Positions 12,240 to 23,599 of a DNA stretch of 64,000 nt are shown here, one piece after another. How positions within the stretch are numbered: position 1 is the stretch's first letter; every line of letters starts with the position of its first letter. The position numbers and the translations under genes are program-made. The stretch covers positions 18,641,870 to 18,705,869 of the forward strand of contig NW_004955425.1 of assembly GCF_000276665.1 (NCBI RefSeq), written 5' to 3'. This DNA is from Chinchilla lanigera (Eukaryota; Chordata; Mammalia; Rodentia; Chinchillidae). A model generated the notes under the pieces. The model searched no databases. It was not told the DNA's origin and saw only the letters and a program-made list of their open reading frames with translations.

Positions 12240-12383
12240 AGGAGTGACAATATGTAAGTTAAAGTCCTACTATCTCTAATGAGCTTTTACCCATGCTAGA
12301 TACATTGAAGACAGTTTAATACTATATCAGGCATATATTACTCATCAACTCTAATGCTGGTATAGAAGCATCTTATTCTTTCT

Positions 12384-12794
12384 TGTCTTAGTTACTTTGC
12401 TTCCTGCTGAAACAAAATATTGAACACCCACAAGATAAAGGAGGAAAAATTTATTGAGCTAGCAGTTTGTAGAGGTTTCAGTCCATAGTCAGCTCATTCT
12501 AAGGCAGGGTGACATGGCAGAAGGGCATCACAAAGGACAATTAGTCCATGGCAAAGCAGATCAGGAGGAAGGCAGAAACCAGCAATGAAGTAGCAAGCAG
12601 CAAGTAAGGCAGTAGCCCTCTTCCTGTCCCTTGTATTCATTCCAGATCCTCCCCTTTATGGTGGGCAGCACTCACATCCAAGAGGGCTCACCCTCAATCC
12701 CAGCATCACACATTCTAGATCAAGCCACCTCTGAAGAAAACCCACCTTTGACCATGTGACACTTTGGGTGGATATCGAGATACCAGCCATAACA
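12384..12794 (-). mobile_element. Solo MaLR-type LTR with 5-bp TSD
   Basis: 411 bp. On the minus strand it begins TGTTATGG and ends ...GACA, so it has TG...CA ends. It is flanked by TTTCT at 12,379-12,383 and 12,795-12,799, the 5-bp duplication expected of ERVL/MaLR elements. Near its 3' end it has an AATAAA signal in the GCTCAATAAATTTTTCCTCC stretch (minus strand), and it is similar in layout to the LTR at 41,878. Confidence 0.85.
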
Positions 12795-12977
12795 TTTCTC
12801 AAAACCCATATAAAGTGCTGTTGATAAAATAGAGATGGGCAATAAACAGCTTTATGATAGGAAAAAGGATAATCATACTAAAGGCATAGCACATCTTTCT
12901 TCTTTAAACTTAGTTTGAAATATATAACAATGAGATTGACTGTATCAATGGATAACATCACTTTTTGTGCAGTTTAT

Positions 12978-13035
12978 GTTACCCTGTATTAGCTAATACT
13001 GTTACTGTTACCCTGTATTAGCTAATACTGTTACC
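12978..13035. repeat. Two-copy 29-bp tandem duplication
   Basis: GTTACCCTGTATTAGCTAAT plus nine further bases occurs at 12,978-13,006 and again at 13,007-13,035; 28 of 29 positions agree. This is a recent local duplication or slippage product. Confidence 0.95.
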
Positions 13036-13225
13036 ATGACTGCTATCTCTTTACTACTAAGAAAAATAGCTAATATTTAAAGCAGCACAGCTCTGTGCTA
13101 GGCATTATGCTAAGCATATTTTATGAATTTTATTTCTCTCTGGGAAGTCTTTATCCAGCCAGTGCACCACATTTCTGCCATTTTTTTTCCTTTGTATGAG
13201 TTGATAGAGGCCTGCAGTTTATAGA

Positions 13226-13280
13226 GAGATTCCATAAAGTGAGATTCCATAAAGTTTACAGTGAGATTTCATAAAGTTTA
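13226..13280. repeat. Three-copy 15-bp repeat
   Basis: GAGATTCCATAAAGT at 13,226 and 13,241 and GAGATTTCATAAAGT at 13,263. The third copy is separated by a few bases and has one change. Confidence 0.9.
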
Positions 13281-13623
13281 AATGTCTTGGCCCCCGAGTA
13301 ACAATGTGAGACAGTTTCTACTAACCAGTATCCAACTTAGATTTCAGCCAAAGTAAAAAAAAAAAATCATTGAGAATTGAGAGCTGTTTGTTACCATAGC
13401 ATAGTTTAGCTTAAGTTGACTCATTCTCCGTTGCTGAGTAGAAAAATCTTCTTCAAACACTATTTTCAGTTATAGACACTTTTTCTATGCTGCGTTATGC
13501 AGAACCTGAGGCTAGACTAGAAAGAGTCATTTCTGTTTGTAAGACAAATGGACGTTCTCAAGATAGGAAAGGGGATCAGCGGAAAGGAAGTGTGGTGAAA
13601 ATGGGGTCTCAATGATCTGACTT

Positions 13624-13625
<2 letters not shown>

Positions 13626-13657
<32 letters not shown>
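13626..13657. repeat. (TG)16 microsatellite
   Basis: Uninterrupted TG repeat. Confidence 0.98.
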
Positions 13658-13659
<2 letters not shown>

Positions 13660-13817
13660 CTGATTCCCTGAAAATGAATGTAAATTTTACATATTAATTA
13701 CACTTTATAAAAACATAGCAATTTTTTAAAAAGAAACTAAAGTGAGTTTCCTAAACCTTTGATAAGAGTTTATCAGTTTGGTCATCAGTAATAAGAATTA
13801 ATATCATGTGCAGGGTA

Positions 13818-13864
13818 CACCACACACACCACATGCACACACACATGCACACATACACAGACAG
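13818..13864. repeat. Imperfect (CA)n tract
   Basis: CA-rich run broken by ATG and ATA (CACCACATGCACACACACAT and onward). Confidence 0.9.
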
Positions 13865-14699
13865 CCACAAGAAGATTAATTGCTCCACATCTACACAATG
13901 TATGAATGATACACAAAGGCTGTGTATCTCTTTCTAAAAACACTGAATGTTATCAGAAAATACAACCACAAATTGCCTGGGACCCAGAGCTTGACCAAAA
14001 GCTTCCTTGAGACATCTAATATTGCAAAGAAACAACTTAATGTACTTATTCCCTTAAGTGTATCAGTGTTATTTTTGTGATCAGCTGCTAGATCATCAGA
14101 AAGCAGCATTTTGGACTATATTATTAGAACTCCTTACTGAAAAGCTTTCACCAAACTGAAAGTTAATGTTCTAACTTCAAGCATTGTTGAGGGGTAGTGT
14201 AGAAAAATGTCCATTTGAACATTTGTGTCTCTCAGGCCGCCAAAGTTTAGATCCCTTCCATCATTTATAAATTGTTCTTTCACTTCACCAAATATTTTGT
14301 CTTTAAATTTAAAGGTTGATAAATTATTCTCCACCTCAATAAACATTTATTTTCTTTATCAGGAAAAAATGACGACTATTTGATTAAATCACTTATTAAT
14401 TTCCAATTTAATATACTTATCTAAACCAAAAGATTAATCCTAAAAGTTTGTATAATGTCCAAAAATTAAGATCTGTTTTTTTAAATTTAGCTTATCCTTT
14501 CTATATTTTTGTTTTACTTCTAATTTTTCAGAACCAGGTGGAGTACAAATTGTACTTGTGAACTATAACTCCTTATAAAGTGTTATTTTTTACTTGTCTT
14601 CTTTCTAAATGAACTCCTGGAGAACAGGTACTTGTTTACTCATCTCTGTGCTGTTCCAGGGCAGGCAAATGAGAATAAATATGTGTTAGCGGGGAATGA

Positions 14700-14830
14700 C
14701 ACAAGCGCTGAAGCCGGAGTCTGGATTCATATTTTCACTCCATCACTTACTGACCAGGTGACATTTGGTAAGTTATATTCATTTATTAGCCTTTGTTTTC
14801 TTGTCAAGCAAATACCATGAGTTTATTTGT
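14700..14830 (+). mobile_element. MIR SINE fragment
   Basis: GCCGGAGTCTGGATTCATAT, CACTCCATCACTTACTGACC, TGACATTTGGTAAGTTATAT and TTAGCCTTTGTTTTCTTGTC follow MIR order. Confidence 0.65.
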
Positions 14831-16134
14831 AGCACTGTTGATAAAAGAATATATATGAGTGTGTCAATAAAAGAAAAGTATTCACCAAACTCAGCAAATT
14901 CTCCTGTCACCTCTTTTCCATCCATGAAACAAGTGACAGTCACGGAAGCGATGATGCTATCATTTGTCTCTCAAATGGGTGCCTGGGAAAGGGTTGAAGG
15001 AGAGTTGTGCATACGGCATGCGGAAGGCCGGGCCATAGCTGGATATGAATATCTCACCAGAGACTAGCTTTGGTCTCCCCTCACAGGGAGCTAAGACTGA
15101 CACGGTAGAGCTGGTTCCCTCTTGAAGTAAGGTGTACAACATTGTATATCCTCCTCTGTGCCAGATGCTGGCTACAGGCTACCAGGTCATGCAGGGGTGG
15201 CAGTGCAGAAACAGCTAGATGTACTGACTCTTGTTTGAGCACAATTATTCAGAGAAAGGAGCAGCTATAAGATGTTAGCAGCCAATACTCGGTAGTGTCT
15301 GTAAATTGCTCACCTTCCAGGTAAGGGAACACATGCCAGCATCACAGAATGAATAGAATCTAGGCATACTGTTAAATATTTCACAAGGTACAAAGCACCC
15401 CCACCAACACAGAATTATCCAGTCCCCAGATGTCAGTAGGACCAAACCTTGGAATAGATAGAAGTGTAAACAGCCAGTATTTACTACTTATTACTAACAG
15501 TTGTTGACTTGCTGTTAGTGGCATTCAGACTTAACTGACCATCCTGAAGAACCACACTGATTTTGTTAGGGAAGCATGGGTATATGCCCTCACAGGAGCT
15601 TCTGTCCTATGATTTTACTTATGTAACTTTAGTTTACATACCAAAATTCAATGCAGTATGGAGTCAGACCTAAAATGCCTGCTTTTCTAACTATACGTCA
15701 TGCATCTAATCTACCCTGTGCTTTTTATTTTCTTATGTGTTTAGATTCTGGGTTTATCTCTGATGTTATGGGCTTTAACTTCACACCTTACTGTCTTATA
15801 TCTAGAACCTACACTCTTAGATCCTTGGGTTTTGTTTCTATTCTTCTTCCATGTTTTCCTTCCAGTTTTCTATGCACTCATGAACTGCAGATGCCTGCAT
15901 CCCACTCTGCTGTTTTCCTTCAGTGCTTTGCCAAGTGGGGAATGGTCTGGCAGCACCCCATGGCAGTCAGACACTTCTGGCTCGTTTCCATGGCCTCTCC
16001 TCTCACCTCTTGGAAGTTTTTTGGTTCAGGCTGTTTAGCACAATAGACGTAATTAATTCCCTCTCTTCACTATGGATTCCTAACAATGTTTTTACTCTAA
16101 CATACAAATAGTCTTCTCCTTTAACTTTAAATTA

Positions 16135-16172
16135 GTGTGTGCGTGTGTGTGTGTGTGTATGTATGTATTTGT
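16135..16172. repeat. Imperfect (TG)n tract
   Basis: GTGTGTGCGTGTGTGTGTGT followed by TATG and TTTG variants. Confidence 0.9.
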
Positions 16173-17555
16173 GTGCTAGGGATTTCAATATGTTCTTTTA
16201 AATAATACAGAACTATTTAATATTTGAACAAGAATATAGTAATTATTAAAAGAAGTAAATTTAATAGTAGAGGCTCTCACATTATATTTATAGTTTAGTT
16301 CCTTTTTCCCATCTATTTATTTCCTTCTCATAGTCACCTTTACTTGTTTATGCCTCATCCCGATGTGATCTTGTCTTCCTAACTTCCCAAATTTCTCTCA
16401 TTTCCCAAACACCCAGTTAGCTTGCTGTTTTCTCTACCTAAGAGATAACAGTAGTCTCAATAAAACTGTGTCAAATAAATACCAAAAGCATGAATAATAA
16501 ATACATCACAGTTTTATAACCTTTCTCTGGATTTGTAATTAGTGGGTAACTCCTGAAGCACCTAATCTGATTCTTTCCCATACAGATTAAGCGAAATTAT
16601 AGAATTATCCTCCTAAAACCAATCAAAATAAAATAATAGTCCCTTGAAAGTCATCATGTAATTTGTCCATTGCTACTGAGAGGAGTATTTTGGATAGAAA
16701 CTGGGATGGGAAAACTACAGCAAATATATATAAGAACAGAAATTCTGAGGTGGAAGGACCCATAAGGCTCATCTTATCCCATACATTCGTCTATACATTG
16801 GAAGAAATTAGGAAGAAACAGACCGAAAGAGATTAATATCAAAACAAGTTTCCTAAATCAGGGTCTAGTAGTTCTCCTATTGTCTGTTCCTTATTTGGAG
16901 ACTGAAGTGTGTATTCTTGTTAGATATTCTTAAAAATCCAGAATCATTAAATTATCACTATAATCCCTTCAGGTTGTATCTTAGTCAGCATTTTCCTACA
17001 CTTCCGAATTTCTTCCTTAGCCTTGACAATGTCATTCTGTCGACTATGACAAAAGAAGCCACCATCCCCACTGGGTATTTTAACACTCTCTGCTCCTCCT
17101 GCCACTGCACTCAGTGGGAGGGTCAGGAGGGATTACTTCTGGAGCAGTGAAGTAAAGAATGAGACCTACATTCTGGTCCTGATGCTGCCCATAGATACCT
17201 TTGAGAACTGAGATAATTCGCTAAGACATGCTGACCTAGCTCCTTGTTTGAAAAATGAATTTGAGAAAATAAGTGTAATATAAACAGAGTATAAGTTTCC
17301 TTCAAGTGATGTTACAGTTGCATGAATCACCAAATCAACATTCTTAAAAAATTGCAATTTATTATATCAGGTTTTCTCAACACCAAGAGAATTTCTTATT
17401 CTACTTTACGACAATCCAAAAGGGAAACGCTTTTCCACACATCTAAAAAATGTGTGTTCTTTACATGACTAAGGTCTGATTACTTCCAAAAGCCTCCTGT
17501 GCAGTGCAAACACCACGGAGAGTACAACGCGGCATGGAGCTGAAGGTCCTGGAAA

Positions 17556-17672
17556 ACGCCTGCATTCTTCCCTTTCTTTCCCTCCCTCCTTTTCTTTTTT
17601 CCCCTCCCTGCTTCCCACTTCCGTTGCCTCTCCTCCCATTCCACACTTCCCCCTCCCCCTTCTCTGTAAATA
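17556..17672. repeat. Polypyrimidine tract
   Basis: Almost only C and T on the plus strand (CTTTCTTTCCCTCCCTCCTT and onward), hence polypurine in the CTNNA3 transcript. A known source of such tracts is the 3' UTR of old L1s read in reverse, but no other L1 sequence is visible next to it. Confidence 0.85.
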
Positions 17673-18489
17673 CCTCAGTTAATTTTCAAAATCTTTTTTG
17701 ATGCCTACCAATATTTACATTGAGAAGCTCATTAACCAATTCCCTTAATGCTGTCTTGGGGCAAGCACATTAACCTGCTAAGCTATTTCACTAGTACTGC
17801 TTGCCTTAGTTCTGCGGGCTCGGGTGGCTCCTTTGGTCAGTAGCTACGTTAGTGCTGTTCCCCATCATTCTTAATTGTCTCCCACTGCGCCTTCATTTCT
17901 CTTAAGGTTGAGTTGCTGTTGCTCTGCAAATTTTCAGACTTGCTGATCTTTTCCCCCAAATGATTACTTTCATTTATTTATCCAATTTTAAGAATCATAG
18001 CGTTGGCATATCCACCTCAGGCTAAAAGAGTACAATTAAGCACATTAAAGGAAATCCACAAAGCCTACCATTTACATAATTAATCAGTTTTAAGGAGAGT
18101 GAAAAATTCGCTGACCCAAAAGCATGACACTTGGGAAGAGGGTAACTTCAAGAATTTAAAACTATTCATTATTTTCTTATATTCTACTGAATTTCCTTTT
18201 CAACCTATGCAATCTCAAATGCAACAATAAGTATTTTTTATGGTAAAACTCCTTCCATAAAATACAATAATTTTCACTCTAGGGAGCGTGCATAAGAACA
18301 CTAAATGTCCCCAATGACGAATTTATGAGACTGCCTTCAGGGAACATAGGCACACTTCAATCTTCTTAGAGTTATCCTTTTATTCTATTCCTTATTTAGG
18401 AGATTCATAGATCAAAACAGCTATGGAAACTGAATTACAGCAATATGCTTAATTATTTAGTCACTTTGTTATTCCAGCATTTTTCAGGC

Positions 18490-18832
18490 AAAAACTGCTC
18501 AAAGGGAAGGAACAACTGGGATGAGGGAAAGGATAAGAGAAAGAAAGAAGGAAGGAAAATTTGAGTATGTATGTACAGAGCATAGCTGGGATAACTGTAC
18601 TGCTGATATCTGGTGTATTGAAAGGAACAGTCAATGCTTTTTTTTTTTTCTTGTGTTCAATTTTTTGATCAATTTTAGATGCTTATGTCTGGTAATCTGA
18701 ACAACTGTTGAATTTTACAACAATATGCAATATAATAACCATTGTTGAATTCCTACCATCTTGTTTAGTGAAATTCTGTATTGTTTCTAATTGTTTGAAT
18801 TATTTTTATTCTCTTTAAAATAAAATAAATCT
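18490..18832 (+). mobile_element. L1 3'-UTR fragment
   Basis: Shares GGAACAACTGGGATGAGGG with the copy at 22.4 kb and GCAACTGGGATGAGGG with the one at 62.0 kb. Then GTACTGCTGATATCTGG, a T-run, ACCATTGTTGAATTCCTACC and a CTTTAAAATAAAATAAAT end, in the same order as the other plus-strand L1 3' ends here. Confidence 0.75.
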
Positions 18833-19817
18833 ATATAGTCCTTTATGTACTTGAGACAAGATAGTGTTTGGAAGGTTACCTTGGATTCATTTCCTTGTGA
18901 TTTAAAGAATAACTGAAGCTAAGATAGACTTCATGTTCTAGGCAATGTCCTGGAGCTAGGCTCTGGTTGAATAATGTCTGCTATACAGCTTCTCTGTTCC
19001 CCATCTCAAAGCATTGCTGTTCATTTAGGTGGTTTTTTCTTCTAAGCATTGTTTAAATATGATTGAAGATGTGGACATCTTTACTGTGGCCTATTGCTTG
19101 CATAAAACTTGAGTAGAACACTCAAATCTTAATCCTAACTGAAAACTATTCTGATTTTATCAAAACCCTGGGTACAGCAAGAAGTTCTTTATATTCTCAT
19201 TTATCTGTTTTTAAATGTTATTTCATCTCAGTTCATCTCTATCTCAGCTCAGAAGAAAAGCTCTTTGCTTCCAAAGCTAATCCTTCTACCTGTTACTCCT
19301 GTTCTATTCCTTCAAGTTTCCTTAAGCATTTACACCATCCATTTCAGTCTCAGATTTGTATTGGTTCATTCTCGGCTGGCTACTCCTTACTCTTTAAACA
19401 TTTCTCATCATGGCCATCTTATAAAGTACACAGAAAAAGGGTTACTCAAAATAAAATCATTACAAGTGTCAAGCAAGTCAGTCCACGCTGCCCTTCTCAC
19501 TGTCATCCGTCATTCTCTGTGTCTATTCTTTCTCCTTTCCACACCCCTTCTCGCACAATCACTTTTTCCTCCTCACTGCATATTTGATACTCAATCTGCT
19601 GTGCCATGATATTGGGTGCACCATCTCACTGATATTTCTTTAGAATAGATGTGAAGATGCCTCTTAAGTACAAAGTCCTGTATGCTCTTCAATGATTCAG
19701 TCAACCACACTATGTCTACATCATGTATAGTAACTCACTGCTACACTTTCAATCTTTGAAAAGTGCTCATGGACTTGTTAAGATATAAGGAAGTATGCAT
19801 TTAAAAAGCACATTATT

Positions 19818-19948
19818 GGGGCTGGGGATTTAGCTCAGTGGCAAAAGCGCCTGCCTGGCAAGCGCAAGGTCATGAGTTCAGTTCCCGGTACCGGAGAAAA
19901 ACCAAAAAAAATAAAAAATAAAAAAATAAAAAAATAAATAAAAATAAA
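19818..19948 (+). mobile_element. ID-type SINE, young copy with perfect TSD
   Basis: Starts GGGGCTGGGGATTTAGCTCA (RNA polymerase III A box), has a B box in GAGTTCAGTTCCCGG, and ends with a CCGGAGAAAAACC block and a long (AAAAT)n-like tail. The 16-bp TSD TAAAAAGCACATTATT lies at 19,802-19,817 and 19,949-19,964. Confidence 0.95.
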
Positions 19949-20638
19949 TAAAAAGCACATTATTACATTATATGTGAGTACTGCTGTGATTTTGGTAGTT
20001 ATTGAAGAGCTTGATAGAAAATGTTAATTTTCATTAAATATCTAATTTGTCTTTCATAGAAAAAAAAAAGCTGTAATTATTCTGGTAAAAGCTACATGTC
20101 CAGATTGAAACAGAAACAGGATCTACATTTTTCAGCATTTTTTGAAGATAGCTATGGCTCTATTCATAAGTTCTCCCTAATAATACATGAAATAAAGCAT
20201 TTGGAAGAAATTTTCTAGAATGTCCCTCAAAAAGATTATTTAGATGGAAAAGACTATATGTCGCATTTGTTTCTGGTCCTCCTTATTCTTACTGTCTGGA
20301 ATATAAAAACTCCAGCTAGAGCTGAAATAAAAAGGCACCTTTTTTAAAACTTGATAATAATGAAGGCAAGAAAGCAAGGATAATGAAGTGGAAAGGGACA
20401 AGTGCTCGACTCCCTGATGACTTTTGTAGCTGCCACAGGAATCTTGCACGCTCCTTCTGACACCTCTCTCGTGAGAAACTGTGCCCTCAGTTGCCTAAAC
20501 TGCCACGTGAGCTGCATGTGACACTGAAGAATTTCAGAACTATCTTGTGAAGAAAAGTAATCTCTGTCTCAGCTTTAAAAAAAGAATCTTTCCAACACTG
20601 CTTTAATTGGATGATCACATCTACTTCTCTTTCAGTTG

Positions 20639-20659
20639 TTTTTTTTTTTTTTTTTTTTT
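20639..20659. repeat. Poly(T) run of 21
   Basis: Uninterrupted T run. I could not attach it to a named SINE or L1 on its right side. Confidence 0.9.
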
Positions 20660-22020
20660 GGTAAGTTCTGGAACCATAGAGCCAACTTCTCCAGAACCTT
20701 TGTGCTTGGAGCTCCTTTAGTCACCTAAATTCACTGAACAGAACTTGGATGTGCTTCCTTACTCCTTCTACTCAATCTTCCATCTATGCATAGTTTGTAA
20801 GTATTTCGATGCCACTGTTGATTCAATAAACTGTAAAGGCCCAAGCCATAGGGTAAATCTTAAGCTTTCCTGCGTATTCACCCTTAATATCCAGAAAATC
20901 ATAGCCCCTCACACTTTCACATGAGGATTTTTCCTGTGGGGATTCACTTCTTTCCATGGTCACACAGGTTGCCTAAATCTTCTCACTGTTTTTCTCTCTT
21001 TTCTTCTTTTGTAATCATTCCTAAACAGACTTCTATTGTGCAAACATTCATCTTTCCAATCTAGCACCAGCATGTGAAAAATATTTAACATTTAAATACA
21101 TAGCCCTGTTTACAACTTTGTAAAATGTACAACAATTAAATTACTCTCCATCATCTCTAGGGTAAGGTAAAATATTATGATTGTTTTTGAGCATTACCTG
21201 TTTTCTTTATAGCTTCTGTATAACAATAAAAGTAAACTGTCACCAGCCACTTCAGGCTGCTTGAAATTTCTATTCATCTTCCACATCCTCCCTACTTGTG
21301 ACTTTTCATTTTGTTTTCCTCACCTAACTTGAGTCCTATTCATACCCTTCTCTCAAAAGTATATGATTGTTTTATACTTCTTAATCAAGGCCTAATTCAG
21401 GGTCAAGCCACTTATGGAGTTTTTCTTTTGCCTTCTCGACACATTGGTGTAATTAATTATGCCCTGACCTGATACACTATGTGCATTTGTGCACACCAGT
21501 ATTACAGAATTTAAGGCATTGTGTTGGAGTCACTTTAGTGTATTAGGAAAGCTTTAAATGTGTTAATATTATATATATTCAAATTATTGTATAAGAGGCA
21601 CAATACAGTTATCTTTTCAACCTCCAGGTACATAGTACTCAATCCAGAGTAGCAATTTGAATGATACAGTACTTGAGTTCCTGTGCAGGAAAAATATAGC
21701 TGCAGGACAGGTGTTTATAGCAGACATGTAAGGATGACTGGAAAAGAAATTCACTCAGTAGTATGTTATGACAATGGCTTCCAAATTCCTTCAGTATACT
21801 AATTGTTATTTTTCTACCCTATATCTCAGTACTCCAGACAAAGAATATCTTCTGCCCATTCATTTCAGGAATGAAAAATTAAAAATTATAGAAATTTGGT
21901 ATTCTGACCTGCAGACTGTTTAGAATTCACTAAATGAAGTTTGTATCCCAAGATGACCATTTACAAGTATGAAAGAACTCATTTTCAAGTCATTCAGTTT
22001 TGACTTGAGATCTACAGTTT

Positions 22021-22512
22021 TTTTTTAACTTTAAAGGTAAAAGAATGAAAACATATTAAGAGACACAGACATAAACAAAATAACACAAAACCAATAAAAG
22101 CAGTAGAGAATTTCACACAAGGTGATAGGAAATTAACAATGGTTGTTGTATTATATATTGTTATTTTCAAACTGCTTACTCAGATAAACAAATATAGGCA
22201 TGTAAGATTGATCAAACAATTGAACACTAACTGTTCTTTTCAGTAAAGCAATAGATAAATGGATACAACTAGAGACCATACTCACAAGTGAAATAAATTA
22301 GACCCACATGTATAAATACGGTATTGTCTCACTAGTGTTAGAACCTGAAATAAAATCTAAAAGGTACAGTAGATCTTCTGAACAAGAAAGAAACTTCTCA
22401 AAAGGAAAGAACAACTGGGATGAGGGAAAAAGAAAGATAAAGAAGGGAAAATATGGATATATGTATACACGGGAAAACTAAGATAGTTATAGTACTGATT
22501 TCTGCTGTTTTA
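22021..22512 (-). mobile_element. L1 insertion with 5' inversion (twin priming), perfect TSD
   Basis: The left part (22,021 to about 22,254) is an L1 3' end on the minus strand, starting with a T-run (reversed poly(A)). The right part (about 22,255-22,512) is upstream L1 3' sequence on the plus strand (TGGATACAACTAGAGACCAT, CACAAGTGAAATAAATTAGA, AACAACTGGGATGAGGGAAA). The pair is enclosed by a perfect 16-bp repeat, TTGAGATCTACAGTTT, at 22,005-22,020 and 22,513-22,528. The two segments are nearly contiguous in L1 coordinates, as twin priming predicts. Confidence 0.92.
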
Positions 22513-22579
22513 TTGAGATCTACAGTTTCATCACAGATTCAAGTTGTACACCTGACTACAGAAACTGTAAACCTTCAAA

Positions 22580-22725
22580 GGTAAATTCCGTGTCTGGCAC
22601 TTACTGGTATGACCTTGAAAAGCCATTCTATTTTGCTGAATTTAATTCATATGTTTAAGAAAACAAGCCAATCAAATAAATAATCTAACTGGCATGTTAT
22701 TATAAAGATTAAGATACAATATAGG
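22580..22725 (+). mobile_element. MIR SINE fragment
   Basis: GTCTGGCACTTACTGGTATG, ACCTTGAAAAGCCATTCTAT and TTATTATAAAGATTAAGATA resemble the MIR core and 3' half. Diverged. Confidence 0.5.
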
Positions 22726-23599
22726 TGACAGATAGACAGTAGTTAGGTTTAGTTTCCTTTCCTTTGCTGTTGATGGTGATCTTCTGCTTGTGCTTTTGCA
22801 ATTTCTGTCCCTTGTTTTTGCAATTATATTCTGTTCAAGAGTATTTATTCACTGAGGGATAGTTTAATGCCAAGACATAAGGGCCTTAGATGTCATAAAC
22901 TCATATGCATGCTGGCGTAAGTTTTACAAATCTGTTCTCAAGAGTGTAAGTACCTAAACTGTTCATACACTGTTTCATTTTAACTTATATTTATACTCCT
23001 GCTCCATGTCCTTCTCAAAGTCACCGATAACTGAATCCAATATAGATATCAAGTATTATTTTATTACCATACCTGTTCTGGAGAAATGATCTACTATTAT
23101 TAGAAGATGAGCAGAAAAGTTAAACATTATTTCTACCCTGGCAAGTTTAAAGCAGCTAGAACCTCTAGGCAGTCAAAGAATTTATGCAAATTCCTTTAAA
23201 TCTATCACTTTTATTTCACTTTTAAAAAAACATAGATCTTTAAAAAAATCATAAGACCTAAATTTCTACATTACCAAAAATTAATTAAGGGAAATGAGTA
23301 TAAATTCATAGCAATAAAGTCACTGTTTAATTAACTTGCAATCTCACATTCATTTATTCTAGATATATTTCAGTTTGCAGTTCTGAGTTCTACCTGTACA
23401 TTTGCTGAAGTCTGAAAAATCCTTCAAATTAGTATGCATTTCTCTTCAAGGTAAATAAAAGTAAGTTGTACCTGCTTAATATTGTAAAAGTCATTTGTGA
23501 CAAACCATAAAGTAGTATAAAATATGACAGCAAATCAGGAAAAATTGAAACATTTTCTCTATAATGAGGAATAAGATCAGGGTTTCACTCTCTCCTCTC

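Noticed and set aside
13891..14346. Two minus-strand open stretches (72 and 70 codons) considered as a transposase or exon remnant
   Set aside because: No recognisable family motif; no repeat ends.
15651..16046. Plus-strand open stretch of 131 codons with overlapping frames of 91 and 62 codons
   Set aside because: Several overlapping frames open in the same pyrimidine-rich stretch, which points to composition and not coding.
16745..16870. Ancient SINE (GTGGAAGGACCCATAAGGCT followed by GAAGAAATTAGGAAGAAACA)
   Set aside because: Resembles a common mammalian repeat opening, but too diverged to name or delimit by eye.
19230..19770. L2 LINE fragment in a C/T-rich stretch
   Set aside because: Composition is suggestive only; no colinear blocks could be matched confidently.
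19818..19890. tRNA gene
   Set aside because: The A and B boxes belong to an ID-type SINE with tail and TSD; the part after the tRNA-like head does not fold as a tRNA acceptor.
20639..20710. Degraded minus-strand ID SINE after the poly(T) run
   Set aside because: Only weak similarity (GGAACC, CTTGTGCTTG-like bases) and no TSD; left as a poly(T) run.
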